From positions 1-33,136 of the forward strand of contig JAAFAL010000018.1 of NCBI GenBank assembly GCA_018222345.1: a stretch of DNA of 33,136 bases. Reading direction: 5' to 3'. The translations under genes were made by a program, and so were the position numbers. Position 1 is the first letter of the stretch. The number at the start of each line of letters is the position of its first letter. Shown here piece by piece: positions 22,760 through 31,681 of the stretch. The notes under the pieces are model-generated. The model saw only the letters and a program-made list of their open reading frames with translations. It did no database searches and had not been told where the DNA came from. The stretch comes from a bacterium. GTDB taxonomy: Bacteria; Pseudomonadota; Gammaproteobacteria; Nevskiales; OUC007.

Positions 22760-24754
22760 ATGGCAAAGCATAAAATAACGAATAACGGCGCCACGTTGAC
22801 CGGCCACATACGGTCAGTGATGGTGGGGGTCGTGCTGTGCGTAGCGGCGCCTGCGGCTGCGCAAACTGAGTTAGCGGCCGCAGGAGACTTTGGCGACTTA
22901 TCGCTAGATGACCTGCTTGAGATCGAGGTCGTTACGGTTTCGCGGGCGGCTGAGCCGATCGGCAAGGCCGCCGCGGCCATCCACGTCATCACCGCCGACA
23001 TGATCCGCCAAGCAGGTGCGCGCACTATCGCCGAGGCCTTGCGGCTGGCACCTGGCGTGCACGTCGCGCGCAGCAATGCGCAGACCTATTCAATCTCGAT
23101 TCGCGGTTTCGCGAGCACGTCTTCAGACAAGCTTGAAGTGCTGATTGACGGCCGCAGCGCTTATACGCCGCTGTTCTCTGGTGTTTTCTGGGAAAGCTTC
23201 GACACCTATTTGCCCGACATCGAACGCATTGAGATTGTTCGCGGGCCCGGCGCCACACTTTGGGGTGCTAACGCGGTCAATGGCGTGATCAACATTGTCA
23301 CCAAGTCTGCCGTCGATACCGTTGGCTCCGATGTGGCGATGGCGGCTGGTACTGAACTCCGTGGTTTTGCGTCCATGCGTACTGGTCAAACCCTGGGGCC
23401 GGGTGCGATTCGCATGTATGCCAAGGCTTACGAACGTGACGCTTCCGAGCAGGCCAGTGGTGGCGAAGCGCTGGATGGCCAGCGTTTCAGCCAAGCCGGC
23501 CTGCGCGGTGACTGGACGCTTGGTGGTGGGCACAAACTCACAGTGATTGGTGACGTGTTCGGCGTGCGTGGCACCGCTGCCGACCCGATCACCGGCGACC
23601 GCGTCGAGTCTGATGCCGACGGCGGTAACCTCAACCTGCGGTGGTCACGCACGACAACAACGGGTAGCACGTTTAGCGCTGCGGTTTATGGCGAATCGAC
23701 GCGCCGCAGGACACCCAATTTATTTGTGGAAGACCGAGAAACGGTTGATGTGAACATGCAGTTTAACCGCGCGTTTGCTGGTGGCCGCCACGACTTGGTG
23801 GCAGGTGTAGGCTACCGCCGGTCAGAGGACGAAACGGGCGCGCCGCCCGACATTGTCATCTTTGATCCGCAAGACCGAACAGTTGAACAATTCAACGTGT
23901 TTGTGATGGACAAGATCACGCTGAGTGACGCGGCCACGTTGTCGATTGGTTCGAAGTTTGAGCACAATGACTTCACTGGCAACGAGGTGCAGCCTGGCGT
24001 GCGTTTCGGCTACGAGTTGTCCGAGAAAAGCTTCACTTGGGCGTCGGTTTCACGTGCGGTGCGCACGCCCAACCGGCTGGACCAAGACGTGGCAATTTTC
24101 TGCCCGCCTCCGACGGGCTTTCCCGGTGTTTGCGCGCCTGGGCGTTTCCGGATTGGCAATCCCGACTTCGACTCGGAAACCGTGCTGGCCTACGAGGCCG
24201 GGTGGCGTAAGCGCGTGGGCTCACGCGCATCGCTGGATTTGTCGCTGTTTTTCAATGACTACGACGACCTGCGCTCAACGGAAACTCAGCCGCCGCCATT
24301 TGGCAGTTTCGAGAACCGCCTGAGCGGCACTGGCGTCGGTGGAGAACTGGCGCTCGTCACGGAATTGCCGCGCGGTTGGGATGTGCGTGCATGGTATGCG
24401 CACCTGAGCCTGGATATCGAGGCGGATCCTGGCAGCACGGATACCACGACGCCAAGCGATCTTGAAACTAGCTCGCCAGAGCATCAAGTCGGTATGACCA
24501 CACGCTGGAGCGACCAAAGCAACTGGGTTGCACATCTGGCACTGCGATATGTTTCGTCGCTCAAGGCCAGTGACACCCCGGCCTACACCGAAGCCGACTT
24601 CACGCTCATCCGCAAGCTTGGCTCCAAGGCCGAGTTACGCCTGATTGGCCGAAATTTGCTGGACGATGGGCACCGTGAGTTTGGTGAGCCGTCAGCAACC
24701 GCTGGCACGCTGCTTGAGCGATCGGCAGCGCTTGAGTTCGGGCTAAGGTGGTAG
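22760..24754 (+). CDS. TonB-dependent outer-membrane receptor
   Basis: The 664-residue product has a signal peptide (about 1-35, ending PAAAQ), then a short region DLSLDDLLEIEVVTVSR that serves as TonB-box area, a plug domain (IRGFAS, VEVLIDGRSAYTPLF-like and IERIEIVRGPGATLWGANAV) and a barrel ending in an aromatic residue (LEFGLRW). It should import or sense an unknown ligand across the outer membrane, using TonB. The LEIEV type with LIDGRSAYTPLFSG is often found beside YfiR genes, as here. I chose the ATG at 22760 since GGGGGAG precedes it; the frame extends 20 codons upstream. Its stop is 2 bases from the yfiR start, so expression is coupled. Confidence 0.9.
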   Translation: MAKHKITNNGATLTGHIRSVMVGVVLCVAAPAAAQTELAAAGDFGDLSLDDLLEIEVVTVSRAAEPIGKAAAAIHVITADMIRQAGARTIAEALRLAPGVHVARSNAQTYSISIRGFASTSSDKLEVLIDGRSAYTPLFSGVFWESFDTYLPDIERIEIVRGPGATLWGANAVNGVINIVTKSAVDTVGSDVAMAAGTELRGFASMRTGQTLGPGAIRMYAKAYERDASEQASGGEALDGQRFSQAGLRGDWTLGGGHKLTVIGDVFGVRGTAADPITGDRVESDADGGNLNLRWSRTTTTGSTFSAAVYGESTRRRTPNLFVEDRETVDVNMQFNRAFAGGRHDLVAGVGYRRSEDETGAPPDIVIFDPQDRTVEQFNVFVMDKITLSDAATLSIGSKFEHNDFTGNEVQPGVRFGYELSEKSFTWASVSRAVRTPNRLDQDVAIFCPPPTGFPGVCAPGRFRIGNPDFDSETVLAYEAGWRKRVGSRASLDLSLFFNDYDDLRSTETQPPPFGSFENRLSGTGVGGELALVTELPRGWDVRAWYAHLSLDIEADPGSTDTTTPSDLETSSPEHQVGMTTRWSDQSNWVAHLALRYVSSLKASDTPAYTEADFTLIRKLGSKAELRLIGRNLLDDGHREFGEPSATAGTLLERSAALEFGLRW

Positions 24755-24756
24755 GC

Positions 24757-25281
24757 GTGCGTCGCACGAATTGCTTGGTTGTGGCGCTGCTGGTCGCCAT
24801 GGGCTGGCCGGGTAGTGCCGCCTCGGCGCAGTCGGATCTGGAGCGAAAGGTCAAATCGGCTTTCATATTGAATTTCGCCAAATTCATCACATGGCCAGAT
24901 TCGGCATTTAATTCGGCCCGCCAAGCGCTGCGCGTCTGCGCCGATTCATCCGATACCGTGAATAGCCTGGCGCAGGTCATGCAGGGAAAAACGGTTGGCC
25001 AACGCCCGCTAGAAGTGACCCAATTGCCCGCGGACGATTGCCAAATCATTTACGCCACCGGCCTGGAGGCAGCGCAAAGCCAGCAATACCTGAGCGCGCG
25101 CACCTCACCCGGTGTGCTGACCGTGTACGAAACGCCGCAAGCCTTGGATGGCGGCGTAATTCGGTTCTTCGTGCAGGATCGGAAAGTGCGTTTCGAGATC
25201 GACCGGGATGAAGCCGCCGCGGCCAATCTGAGTATCAGCTCCAAGCTGCTGCGGGTGGCCACGATACGCGGAGGCGAATAG
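24757..25281 (+). CDS. YfiR-family periplasmic regulator (DUF4154)
   Basis: The 174-residue product starts with a Sec signal (about 1-24). The mature part has VKSAFILNFAKFITWPDSAF, a C61/C95 pair placed like a disulfide of YfiR, and the closing FEIDRDEAAAANLSISSKLL, typical of DUF4154. In Pseudomonas YfiR binds the periplasmic domain of the cyclase YfiN and inhibits it. Here the next gene is a histidine kinase with a similar sensor domain, so YfiR probably sets that kinase's activity. I chose the GTG at 24757, with AAGG 8 bases before it; another GTG at 24748 overlaps the receptor stop. Confidence 0.88.
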   Translation: MRRTNCLVVALLVAMGWPGSAASAQSDLERKVKSAFILNFAKFITWPDSAFNSARQALRVCADSSDTVNSLAQVMQGKTVGQRPLEVTQLPADDCQIIYATGLEAAQSQQYLSARTSPGVLTVYETPQALDGGVIRFFVQDRKVRFEIDRDEAAAANLSISSKLLRVATIRGGE

Positions 25282-25284
25282 GTC

Positions 25285-26820
25285 GTGTCGGCGTTTCGCA
25301 ATGCGCCTATCCGTCGAAAACTCATTGCTATTTCTACCGTGGCCGCGGCCGCTGGTTTGCTGCTGGCTGCACTGGCGCTAACCGGCTATGCCGTAAAAAA
25401 CCAACTGGATGCGATCGAGAGCACCGTGACATCTGTGGCCAGAGTGCTGGCGCTCAACAGCACCGCTGCTTTGGCGTTTAGCGACGCCGCCTCAGCCAAC
25501 GAGACGCTGTCGGCCGTGCGCACCCTGGACGTCGCGCAAGCGGCTTGTCTGTATGCCATTCCTGGCGGCGAGTTGTTCGCCAACTTCCCGAGTTCGTCGC
25601 AGGCGGATTGCCCGCCATCGGCCGCCGAGTTGTCGCGGCAACGCTCGCTCGCGCAACTGCAGGTTGTTGCCCCCGTAGTTTTGGACGGCGACACCGTCGG
25701 GCGCTTGTGGGTGAATGCATCACTGGCGCCCATGTGGCGCCAAGTGGCCGGTCAAAGCTTGATCTTTTTGCTTGTGCTCATCGCCAGCTTGCTGGCCACC
25801 GTGGCTGTGGTGACCCGGTTGCAGGGCATCATCACCCAGCCGATTGTGGACCTGGCATCCGTTGCACGCCATGTGCGTGACACGCGTGACTACACCCAGC
25901 GAGCAACCAAGGCATCCGACGATGAAACTGGAGAGTTAGTCGATGACTTCAACGCCATGTTGGAGCGTATCGAGGGCGCCTCGCGGCAAACAGAGGCGGC
26001 CAACGTTGAGCTGCAAGCGGCAATGTCTCAACTACAAGACACCCAAACGCAGTTGGTTCAAACTGAAAAGATGGCGTCACTCGGTGGCTTGGTCGCGGGG
26101 GTTGCCCACGAGATCAACACGCCAGTGGGTATTGGCGTGACAGCGGCGTCAACTCTGCAGGCGCGCACGGATGAACTGCGCAGTTTGTATTCCAGCGGGG
26201 CCATGAAGCGCTCCGACCTGGACCAGTTCATGGGCTTTGCCGAGCAATCTGCCAGCATCATCATGAGCAACTTGCGCCGCGCCGCGGATCTAGTGCAAAG
26301 CTTCAAGCAGGTCGCAGTCGATCAGTCGAGTTCAGAACGTCGGGTGTTCGAGCTCAAAGCGTATGTCGAGGAAGTGTTGACCAGTTTGCGGCCGCGGCTG
26401 AAGAAGTCGGCGCACCAGGTCGATGTGGATATTCCCGAGCATCTCATAATCGACTCCTACCCTGGCGCGCTAGCGCAAATCATCACCAACTTGGTGACCA
26501 ACGCCCTGATCCACGCCTTTGACGACGGTGAGGCAGGGACGCTGCGCATCCATGCGCGCCAGCAAGGCGACGAGGTCATGCTGAATTTTTCAGACGATGG
26601 CAAGGGCATCCCCGAGGAGAATCAGGCCAAGATTTTCGACCCTTTCTTCACCACCAAACGTGGTTCAGGCGGGAGCGGCTTGGGCATGCACATTGTTTAT
26701 AACTTGGTTACGCAAATGATGGGTGGCAGCGCCAAACTGGTCAGCGCCCCCGGCCAGGGCACCGAGTTCAAGTTCAGGTTCCCGGCCAAGGCACCCAACG
26801 GAGGGCGACTCGATGGATGA
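25285..26820 (+). CDS. CHASE8-like sensor histidine kinase
   Basis: The 511 residues run: membrane helix (about 13-35), a periplasmic domain of about 115 residues, second helix (about 156-176), HAMP (about 177-230), a coiled coil, HisKA with His275 in GVAHEINTPVG, and an ATPase domain with QIITNLVTNALIHAF, DDGKGI and GSGLGMHIV. The periplasmic part (VARVLALNSTAALAFSD and AACLYAIPGGELFANF) resembles the CHASE8 sensor of the YfiN cyclase, the partner of YfiR. It has two cysteines. The HisKA type resembles kinases that act on regulators with DUF3369. The GTG start is 3 bases past the yfiR stop. The gene ends overlapping the next start by eight bases. Confidence 0.87.
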   Translation: MSAFRNAPIRRKLIAISTVAAAAGLLLAALALTGYAVKNQLDAIESTVTSVARVLALNSTAALAFSDAASANETLSAVRTLDVAQAACLYAIPGGELFANFPSSSQADCPPSAAELSRQRSLAQLQVVAPVVLDGDTVGRLWVNASLAPMWRQVAGQSLIFLLVLIASLLATVAVVTRLQGIITQPIVDLASVARHVRDTRDYTQRATKASDDETGELVDDFNAMLERIEGASRQTEAANVELQAAMSQLQDTQTQLVQTEKMASLGGLVAGVAHEINTPVGIGVTAASTLQARTDELRSLYSSGAMKRSDLDQFMGFAEQSASIIMSNLRRAADLVQSFKQVAVDQSSSERRVFELKAYVEEVLTSLRPRLKKSAHQVDVDIPEHLIIDSYPGALAQIITNLVTNALIHAFDDGEAGTLRIHARQQGDEVMLNFSDDGKGIPEENQAKIFDPFFTTKRGSGGSGLGMHIVYNLVTQMMGGSAKLVSAPGQGTEFKFRFPAKAPNGGRLDG

Positions 26821-27739
26821 TGACATACTGTTTGCCGATGAGGCCCCCGAGGCCGAGCCGGAAGAAGACGCGTGGACGATTCTGATCGTTGATGACGATG
26901 CCGAGGTGCACAGCGTCACCGAATTGGCTCTGGACGGGCTGCGTTTCTCGGGCCGACCTTTGAAGTTTATCCATGCCTATTCCGGCGCCGAGGGCTGCAA
27001 ACAGTTGGAGGCACACCCGGAAACTGCGCTGATGCTGCTTGACGTGGTGATGGAAACTGACCACGCGGGTTTGGATGTCGTCGAACATGTGCGAAACACG
27101 CTCGACAACTCGTTTATTCGCATCATTTTGCGCACTGGCCAGCCCGGCCAGGCGCCGGAGCTCGATGTCATTACCCGCTATGACATCAACGATTACAAGC
27201 AAAAAACCGAACTCACGCGTGAGCGGCTGTTCACGACGATCTACACCAGCCTCGGCGTTTATCGTGACCTGATTACGCTAGAGGCGAACCGGCTTGGTCT
27301 CGAAAAAGTGATCGAGGCGTCGGCGACCGTAATGGAGATCGAATCACTTGAGCGGTTCGCCCAGGGCGTGCTCGAACAACTCACTGCCATCATGTTTTTG
27401 GGCCGCGATGCAGTTGTATTACACGCCTCTGGCGTGGCGGCCAACGCAGAGTCCAACGGGCTCACGGTGTTGGCGGGCACCGGGCTTTACGCCAGCAAAA
27501 CCGGCAGAGACGCGGGCAGTGTTTTGCCAGAAGACGTTATCGACAACATTGTTCACGCCAAAACCGAAGAACATGTCGAGATCGACAGCAAGCGCCTGAT
27601 TGTTGTCAGCCGCGCACCGGGTCATTTGATTGCATTCTTTGTGGAGGCCGACGGTGCGCCCTCCGAGCGGAATCGTCGGCTCATCGAGTTGTTCTGCCGC
27701 AATGTGTCGATTGCTTGGCGGCGTCTGCAAGGCGACTAA
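26813..27739 (+). CDS. REC-DUF3369 response regulator without an output domain
   Basis: The 308-residue protein starts within the kinase gene (ATGGATGA overlap), with GGAGGG about 7 bases upstream. A short acidic N-terminus (1-24) leads to a receiver (about 25-150) with the acidic pair in VDDDAE, Asp77 in LLDVVME, and RTGQPGQAPELDVITRYDIN. Residues about 155-305 are a DUF3369 domain. In known relatives REC-DUF3369 is usually followed by an HD-GYP or other output domain; here the protein stops after DUF3369. The regulator may therefore act by protein contact, or DUF3369 may itself sense or bind a partner. No DNA-binding motif is visible. Confidence 0.85.
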   Translation: MDDDILFADEAPEAEPEEDAWTILIVDDDAEVHSVTELALDGLRFSGRPLKFIHAYSGAEGCKQLEAHPETALMLLDVVMETDHAGLDVVEHVRNTLDNSFIRIILRTGQPGQAPELDVITRYDINDYKQKTELTRERLFTTIYTSLGVYRDLITLEANRLGLEKVIEASATVMEIESLERFAQGVLEQLTAIMFLGRDAVVLHASGVAANAESNGLTVLAGTGLYASKTGRDAGSVLPEDVIDNIVHAKTEEHVEIDSKRLIVVSRAPGHLIAFFVEADGAPSERNRRLIELFCRNVSIAWRRLQGD

Positions 27740-27759
27740 CGCAGCGGCCCGCCCTGCGC

Positions 27760-27779
27760 TTGGAAATAGTCATTTCCAA
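27760..27779. promoter_or_regulatory. Candidate TetR operator, site B (fadB/fadJ-like promoter)
   Basis: TTGGAAATAGTCATTTCCAA is a perfect 8-bp inverted repeat around four bases. It lies 139 bases upstream of the fadB/fadJ-like start and shares T-Y-GG-W-AAT and ATTTCC-R-A with site A at the fadE promoter. No T-run follows, so a terminator for the preceding operon is less likely. Confidence 0.6.
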
Positions 27780-27918
27780 TTGGTGTGCAGCTATTTTGCT
27801 GTAGTGACGATAATGCTACGCTCACGCCTCCGACTAATGCGTTGAAAACAATATGCGCGGGTAACACTCCTTACCCAGTCGCTGGTTTTCGTCAGTTACA
27901 CCAACCCAGACCACTACC

Positions 27919-30054
27919 ATGACTGCAGTCACACAGGATTTGGATGCCGACGGCATCCTGACGCTCACGATCGATTTGCCCAACCGCTCGATGAATGTCA
28001 TCAACGCGGAATTTGGCGAAGGCTTTGAGCCTGCGTGCAAGCGCGCAATTGAAGACGACGCCGTCAAGGGCATCGTCATCACCTCGGCCAAGGACAGCTT
28101 TGTGGCCGGCGCCGACATCGATATGATCTTCCCGATCACAGATGCCAAGCAGGCCGAGCAAGCCGCCAAGGGTTTGGCCGAGGGGCTGCGCGCATTGGAA
28201 ACCTGCGGCAAGCCGGTTGCAGCGGCCATGAATGGCACGGCGCTGGGCGGTGGGCTGGAGATTTGCCTGGCCTGTCACTACCGCGTGGCCATCGACAACC
28301 CACGCGCCAAAATCGGCCTGCCTGAAGTCAAGCTGGGCTTGTTGCCGGGCGCCGGTGGTACGCAGCGTTTGCCGCGCATGATCGGTATCCAAGCCTCGCT
28401 GCCATTGATCCTGGAAGGCAAGGAACTCGACCCCGCCAAGGCCAAATCGATGGGCATTGTTGACGACCTGGCCAGCGACCGCGACGACATGATGGCCAAG
28501 GCCAAAGCCTGGGTGAAAGCTACCCCGAAGGCGGCGCAGCCGTGGGATCAGAAAGGCTTCAAATATCCGGGCGGCGACGCCAAGAATCCGAAGATGGGCC
28601 AAGTGCTCGCTATCGCGCCATCGATGCTGCGCGACAAAACCAAAGGCAACTACCCGGCGCCGGAGAATATCCTGAGCTGCGTGGTCGAGGGTTCGCTGGT
28701 CGATTTCGATAGCGCCATGACCGTGGAGGCGCGCTACTTCGCCAACTGCGTGGTCAGCCAAGTGTCGAAGAACATGATTGGCACACTGTGGTATCAGCTC
28801 AACGCCATCAAGCGCGGCGCGTCGCGGCCTGATGGATTCGAGCCGTACAAGACCAAGAAGGTCGGCATTTTGGGTGCCGGCATGATGGGCGCGGGCATCG
28901 CCTACGTGAGCGCCAAGGCCGGTATCGACGTTGTGCTCAAGGATGTGTCGCAGCAAGCGGCAGATAAAGGCAAGGCCTATTCCGAGTCGCTACAGGACAA
29001 AGCCATCAAGCGCGGCCGCAGTACGCCGGAGAAAAAGGCTGAATTGCTGGGCCGTATCACTGCCACAGACAGCTACGACGGCATGGCCGACTGCGACCTG
29101 ATCATTGAGGCGGTGTTTGAAGACCGCGGCCTGAAAGCCAAGGTGACGCAGGACACCGAAGCCGTGTTGCCCGAAACGGCCACGTTTGCCTCCAATACCT
29201 CCACGCTGCCTATCACCGGCCTGGCCGAGGCGAGCAAACGCCCCGAGCAATTCATCGGCCTGCATTTCTTCTCGCCGGCCGACAAGATGCCGCTGGTGGA
29301 AATCATCAAGGGCGAACAAACCAACCCCGAGACGCTGGCCAAGGCCTTCGACTACGTGTTGCAGATTCGCAAGACGCCCATCGTGGTCAACGACTCGCGC
29401 GGCTTTTACACCAGCCGCGTGTTCGCCACCTACGTGAACGAAGGCATGGCCATGCTGGCCGAAGGCGTGCCACCCATGGTGATCGAGCGCGCCGGCCTGC
29501 AAGCCGGTATGCCGGTGGGACCGCTGGCACTGCATGACGAAGTGTCGCTGTCACTGTCTTGGCACATCATGGAGCAGACCCGCAAAGACTTCGAAGCCGA
29601 GGGCAAGGAGTTTCCCAAGAGCCCCGGATACGACGTCGTGGACAAAATGGTCAACACGCTGGAGCGGCCAGGCAAGAAAGCTGGCAAAGGCTTTTACGAC
29701 TACCCCGACGGCGGAAAGAAAGCCATCTGGTCCGGTTTGGCCGAGCACTTCCCGCGCAATGATGATTGGGATTTCGACACACTGGTCGAGCGCTTTGGCA
29801 CCATCCAGGCCAACGAAACGGCTCGCTGTATGGAAGAGGACGTGGTCGAGACTGTGGCCGATGCCAACATCGGCAGCATCTTCGGTTGGGGCTTTGCCCC
29901 GCATGAAGGCGGCACGCTGCAATACATCAACGCGCGTGGCCTGCAAGCCTTTGTCGATCAGTGCAAGGCATTTGCCAAAGACTACGGCCCGCGCTTCGAG
30001 CCGGCGGAGCTGTTGGTGAAGATGGCGGCCGATGGCAAGCAATTTGAAGCCTAA
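27919..30054 (+). CDS. FadB/FadJ-type enoyl-CoA hydratase and 3-hydroxyacyl-CoA dehydrogenase
   Basis: It carries out the second and third steps of beta-oxidation. The N-terminal crotonase domain (about 1-190) has the oxyanion motif AGADIDM and both catalytic glutamates (E114 in [10 protein letters not shown]136 in GLPEVKLG). The dehydrogenase starts near residue 310 with the NAD fold [13 protein letters not shown], and the catalytic His lies in [18 protein letters not shown]-terminal helical domains follow. With 711 residues it is nearer FadJ (714) than FadB (729), but no fadI or fadA gene is adjacent. The ATG has no clear ribosome site. A candidate operator lies upstream, and a REP-like element follows 15 bases after the stop. 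Confidence 0.93.
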   Translation: MTAVTQDLDADGILTLTIDLPNRSMNVINAEFGEGFEPACKRAIEDDAVKGIVITSAKDSFVAGADIDMIFPITDAKQAEQAAKGLAEGLRALETCGKPVAAAMNGTALGGGLEICLACHYRVAIDNPRAKIGLPEVKLGLLPGAGGTQRLPRMIGIQASLPLILEGKELDPAKAKSMGIVDDLASDRDDMMAKAKAWVKATPKAAQPWDQKGFKYPGGDAKNPKMGQVLAIAPSMLRDKTKGNYPAPENILSCVVEGSLVDFDSAMTVEARYFANCVVSQVSKNMIGTLWYQLNAIKRGASRPDGFEPYKTKKVGILGAGMMGAGIAYVSAKAGIDVVLKDVSQQAADKGKAYSESLQDKAIKRGRSTPEKKAELLGRITATDSYDGMADCDLIIEAVFEDRGLKAKVTQDTEAVLPETATFASNTSTLPITGLAEASKRPEQFIGLHFFSPADKMPLVEIIKGEQTNPETLAKAFDYVLQIRKTPIVVNDSRGFYTSRVFATYVNEGMAMLAEGVPPMVIERAGLQAGMPVGPLALHDEVSLSLSWHIMEQTRKDFEAEGKEFPKSPGYDVVDKMVNTLERPGKKAGKGFYDYPDGGKKAIWSGLAEHFPRNDDWDFDTLVERFGTIQANETARCMEEDVVETVADANIGSIFGWGFAPHEGGTLQYINARGLQAFVDQCKAFAKDYGPRFEPAELLVKMAADGKQFEA

Positions 30055-30068
30055 GCTTTCACAACGCA

Positions 30069-30159
30069 TGTCATTGCGAGCGCCAAAGGCGCGCGGCAAT
30101 CTCACTGGGTGGCGCTTACGTGGCGAGATTGCCGCGGCGCTCCGCGCCTCGCAATGACA
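30069..30159. repeat. REP/MITE-like palindromic element
   Basis: Two 35-base arms in inverse orientation (30069-30103 and 30125-30159) share TGTCATTGCGAG at the outer ends and GCGGCAATCTC at the inner ends. Each arm has its own small hairpin (GCGCC, loop, GGCGC). The end motif is one I recognise from palindromic intergenic repeats of various bacteria; copy number in this genome cannot be seen. It lies between the fadB/fadJ-like and thioesterase genes and contains the start codon of the latter. Confidence 0.85.
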
Positions 30160-30642
30160 GCCTCCGTGGAGCACGACGCCCACATCGCTGCGCTGCAAAG
30201 CCGGGCCCTGCCGCCGCTGATCGATGACAAGATTTGCCAGCAATGGATCGCCGGCCTCGGCGCCCACCCCATCATGGCGCAGACTGGCCTCAAAGCCACA
30301 TTGCTCGACGGTGGCTTGGTGCGCTTCGACCTGAATGAACTGCAGGACTACCACCTGGGTGGTTTTTCGGGCACGCGGCAAGTGGTCAATGGCGCCATTT
30401 TGGCGGCCATGCTCGATGGCCTGTGTGGTGCAGCGGCTAACCTGCACGCGCCCAAGGGCGGGGCGGCAACTGTCGATCTATCCACTCAGTTCATGCGCGC
30501 CACCATGGGCCCTAGCGTCACTGGCTACAGCGCTGTGGTATCGCGCGGCACGAAGCTGGCGTTTGTCGAGGCCATGCTGATTGACGGCGCCAACAATGTG
30601 ACCGCGCGCTGCACCGCCACTTGCACCGTGAGCAGCACATGA
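30154..30642 (+). CDS. PaaI-type hotdog thioesterase
   Basis: A 162-residue acyl-CoA thioesterase of the PaaI/hotdog fold, which releases free acid and CoA. It has the helix VVNGAILAAMLDGLCGAAA, where the family's usual HGG reads NG, with the catalytic Asp still present in MLDGL, and a strand with VDLSTQFMR. The ATG at 30154 lies inside the right arm of a palindromic repeat, with no ribosome site before it. An in-frame ATG at 30109 lies within the repeat's spacer, and a GTG at 30166 is an alternative. The stop overlaps the racemase start (ATGA, 30639-30642), so the pair is coupled. Substrate unknown; the neighbours suggest branched or long acyl-CoA. Confidence 0.8.
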   Translation: MTASVEHDAHIAALQSRALPPLIDDKICQQWIAGLGAHPIMAQTGLKATLLDGGLVRFDLNELQDYHLGGFSGTRQVVNGAILAAMLDGLCGAAANLHAPKGGAATVDLSTQFMRATMGPSVTGYSAVVSRGTKLAFVEAMLIDGANNVTARCTATCTVSST

Positions 30643-31664
30643 AGCCACTCGCATCGCTCAAAGTATTGGATTTGTCGCAGCTCTTGCCCGGCCCGTTCAT
30701 GACGGCCTGGCTGGACGATTTGGGCGCCGACGTCACGCGTATCGAACCGCCGCAAGGCGAGCCGACACGGTTGATGTTCCCGGAAATGTTCAAACTGCTG
30801 GCACGCGACAAATCTGAACTGCGGCTCAACCTCAAGGACGCGGCCGACCGCGACAAGCTGTTGGAGATGGCCGCTGAAGCGGATGCCGTGGTCGAGCAGT
30901 TCCGCCCGGGCGTCATGGACCGCTTGGGCCTGGGCTGGGACGCACTCAAAGCGCGCAACCCGGCCATTGTATTGGTGTCGCTCACGGGCTTCGGCCAAGA
31001 CGGCCCTTACGCCAAGTTTGCCGGCCACGACATGAACTACCGCGCCATTGCCGGTGAGCTGCATCAAGCGGGCACGGCGGACAGCGGCCCGGCGCCCGGC
31101 AATTACCAGACCGCCGACATCGCTGGCGGCTCGCTGACCGCAGGCATCGGCCTGCTGGCTGCTGTTGTTCAAGCCAGAGCGACCGGCGAAGGCGCGCATG
31201 TCGATGTGGCGATGACCGATTCGATCTTCGCCCAGCAAGCGGTCAACCACAGCACACAACTGACCACCGGCAAATCACCCGAGCGCGGCCGCGACATGCT
31301 TAGCGGCGGCCTGGCAAATTACAGCGTGTATGAGACCAGCGACGGCAACCACGTGGCGCTGGGCGCACTGGAGCCGAAGTTCTGGCAAGCATTCTGCGTT
31401 GCAGCCGAAGCGCCCGAGTTGCTGCCCTACGGCCTGGCTACTGGCGATAAAGGCGCCGAGGGCCGGCGTAAAACTGCCGAGTTGATCGCCAGCCGCAGCC
31501 GCGACGCCTGGGCCGAACTGGGCCAGCAGGCCGATTGCTGCCTGTTCCCCGTGCTCACGCCCGACGAAGCCTTGCACGACCCCCACCTTCGCGCCCGTGG
31601 GATTGTGGTCGATGCACCTGACGGCAAGTTCCATGTAGGCTGCCCCATCAAATTTTCCGGCTGA
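30639..31664 (+). CDS. Alpha-methylacyl-CoA racemase-like CoA-transferase family III protein
   Basis: A 341-residue CaiB/BaiF-fold protein. It carries LLPGPFMTAWLDDLGADVTR, GFGQDGPYAKFAGHDMNY, and GALEPKFWQAF. The residues that catalyse racemisation in the mycobacterial enzyme MCR are His126, Asp156 and Glu241. Here His130, Asp160 and Glu245 stand at the same spacing, which favours racemase over CoA-transfer activity. Such enzymes turn (2R)- into (2S)-2-methylacyl-CoA so that branched chains or sterol side chains can enter beta-oxidation. The start overlaps the thioesterase stop. Followed by a PaaG-type crotonase 17 bases on. Specificity is inferred. Confidence 0.88.
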   Translation: MKPLASLKVLDLSQLLPGPFMTAWLDDLGADVTRIEPPQGEPTRLMFPEMFKLLARDKSELRLNLKDAADRDKLLEMAAEADAVVEQFRPGVMDRLGLGWDALKARNPAIVLVSLTGFGQDGPYAKFAGHDMNYRAIAGELHQAGTADSGPAPGNYQTADIAGGSLTAGIGLLAAVVQARATGEGAHVDVAMTDSIFAQQAVNHSTQLTTGKSPERGRDMLSGGLANYSVYETSDGNHVALGALEPKFWQAFCVAAEAPELLPYGLATGDKGAEGRRKTAELIASRSRDAWAELGQQADCCLFPVLTPDEALHDPHLRARGIVVDAPDGKFHVGCPIKFSG

Positions 31665-31681
31665 TTCCGAACGAGATTCTC

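Noticed and set aside
27892-28956. A 354-codon reverse frame opposite the fadB/fadJ-like gene
   Set aside because: It mirrors the crotonase domain, which has both catalytic glutamates on the forward strand.
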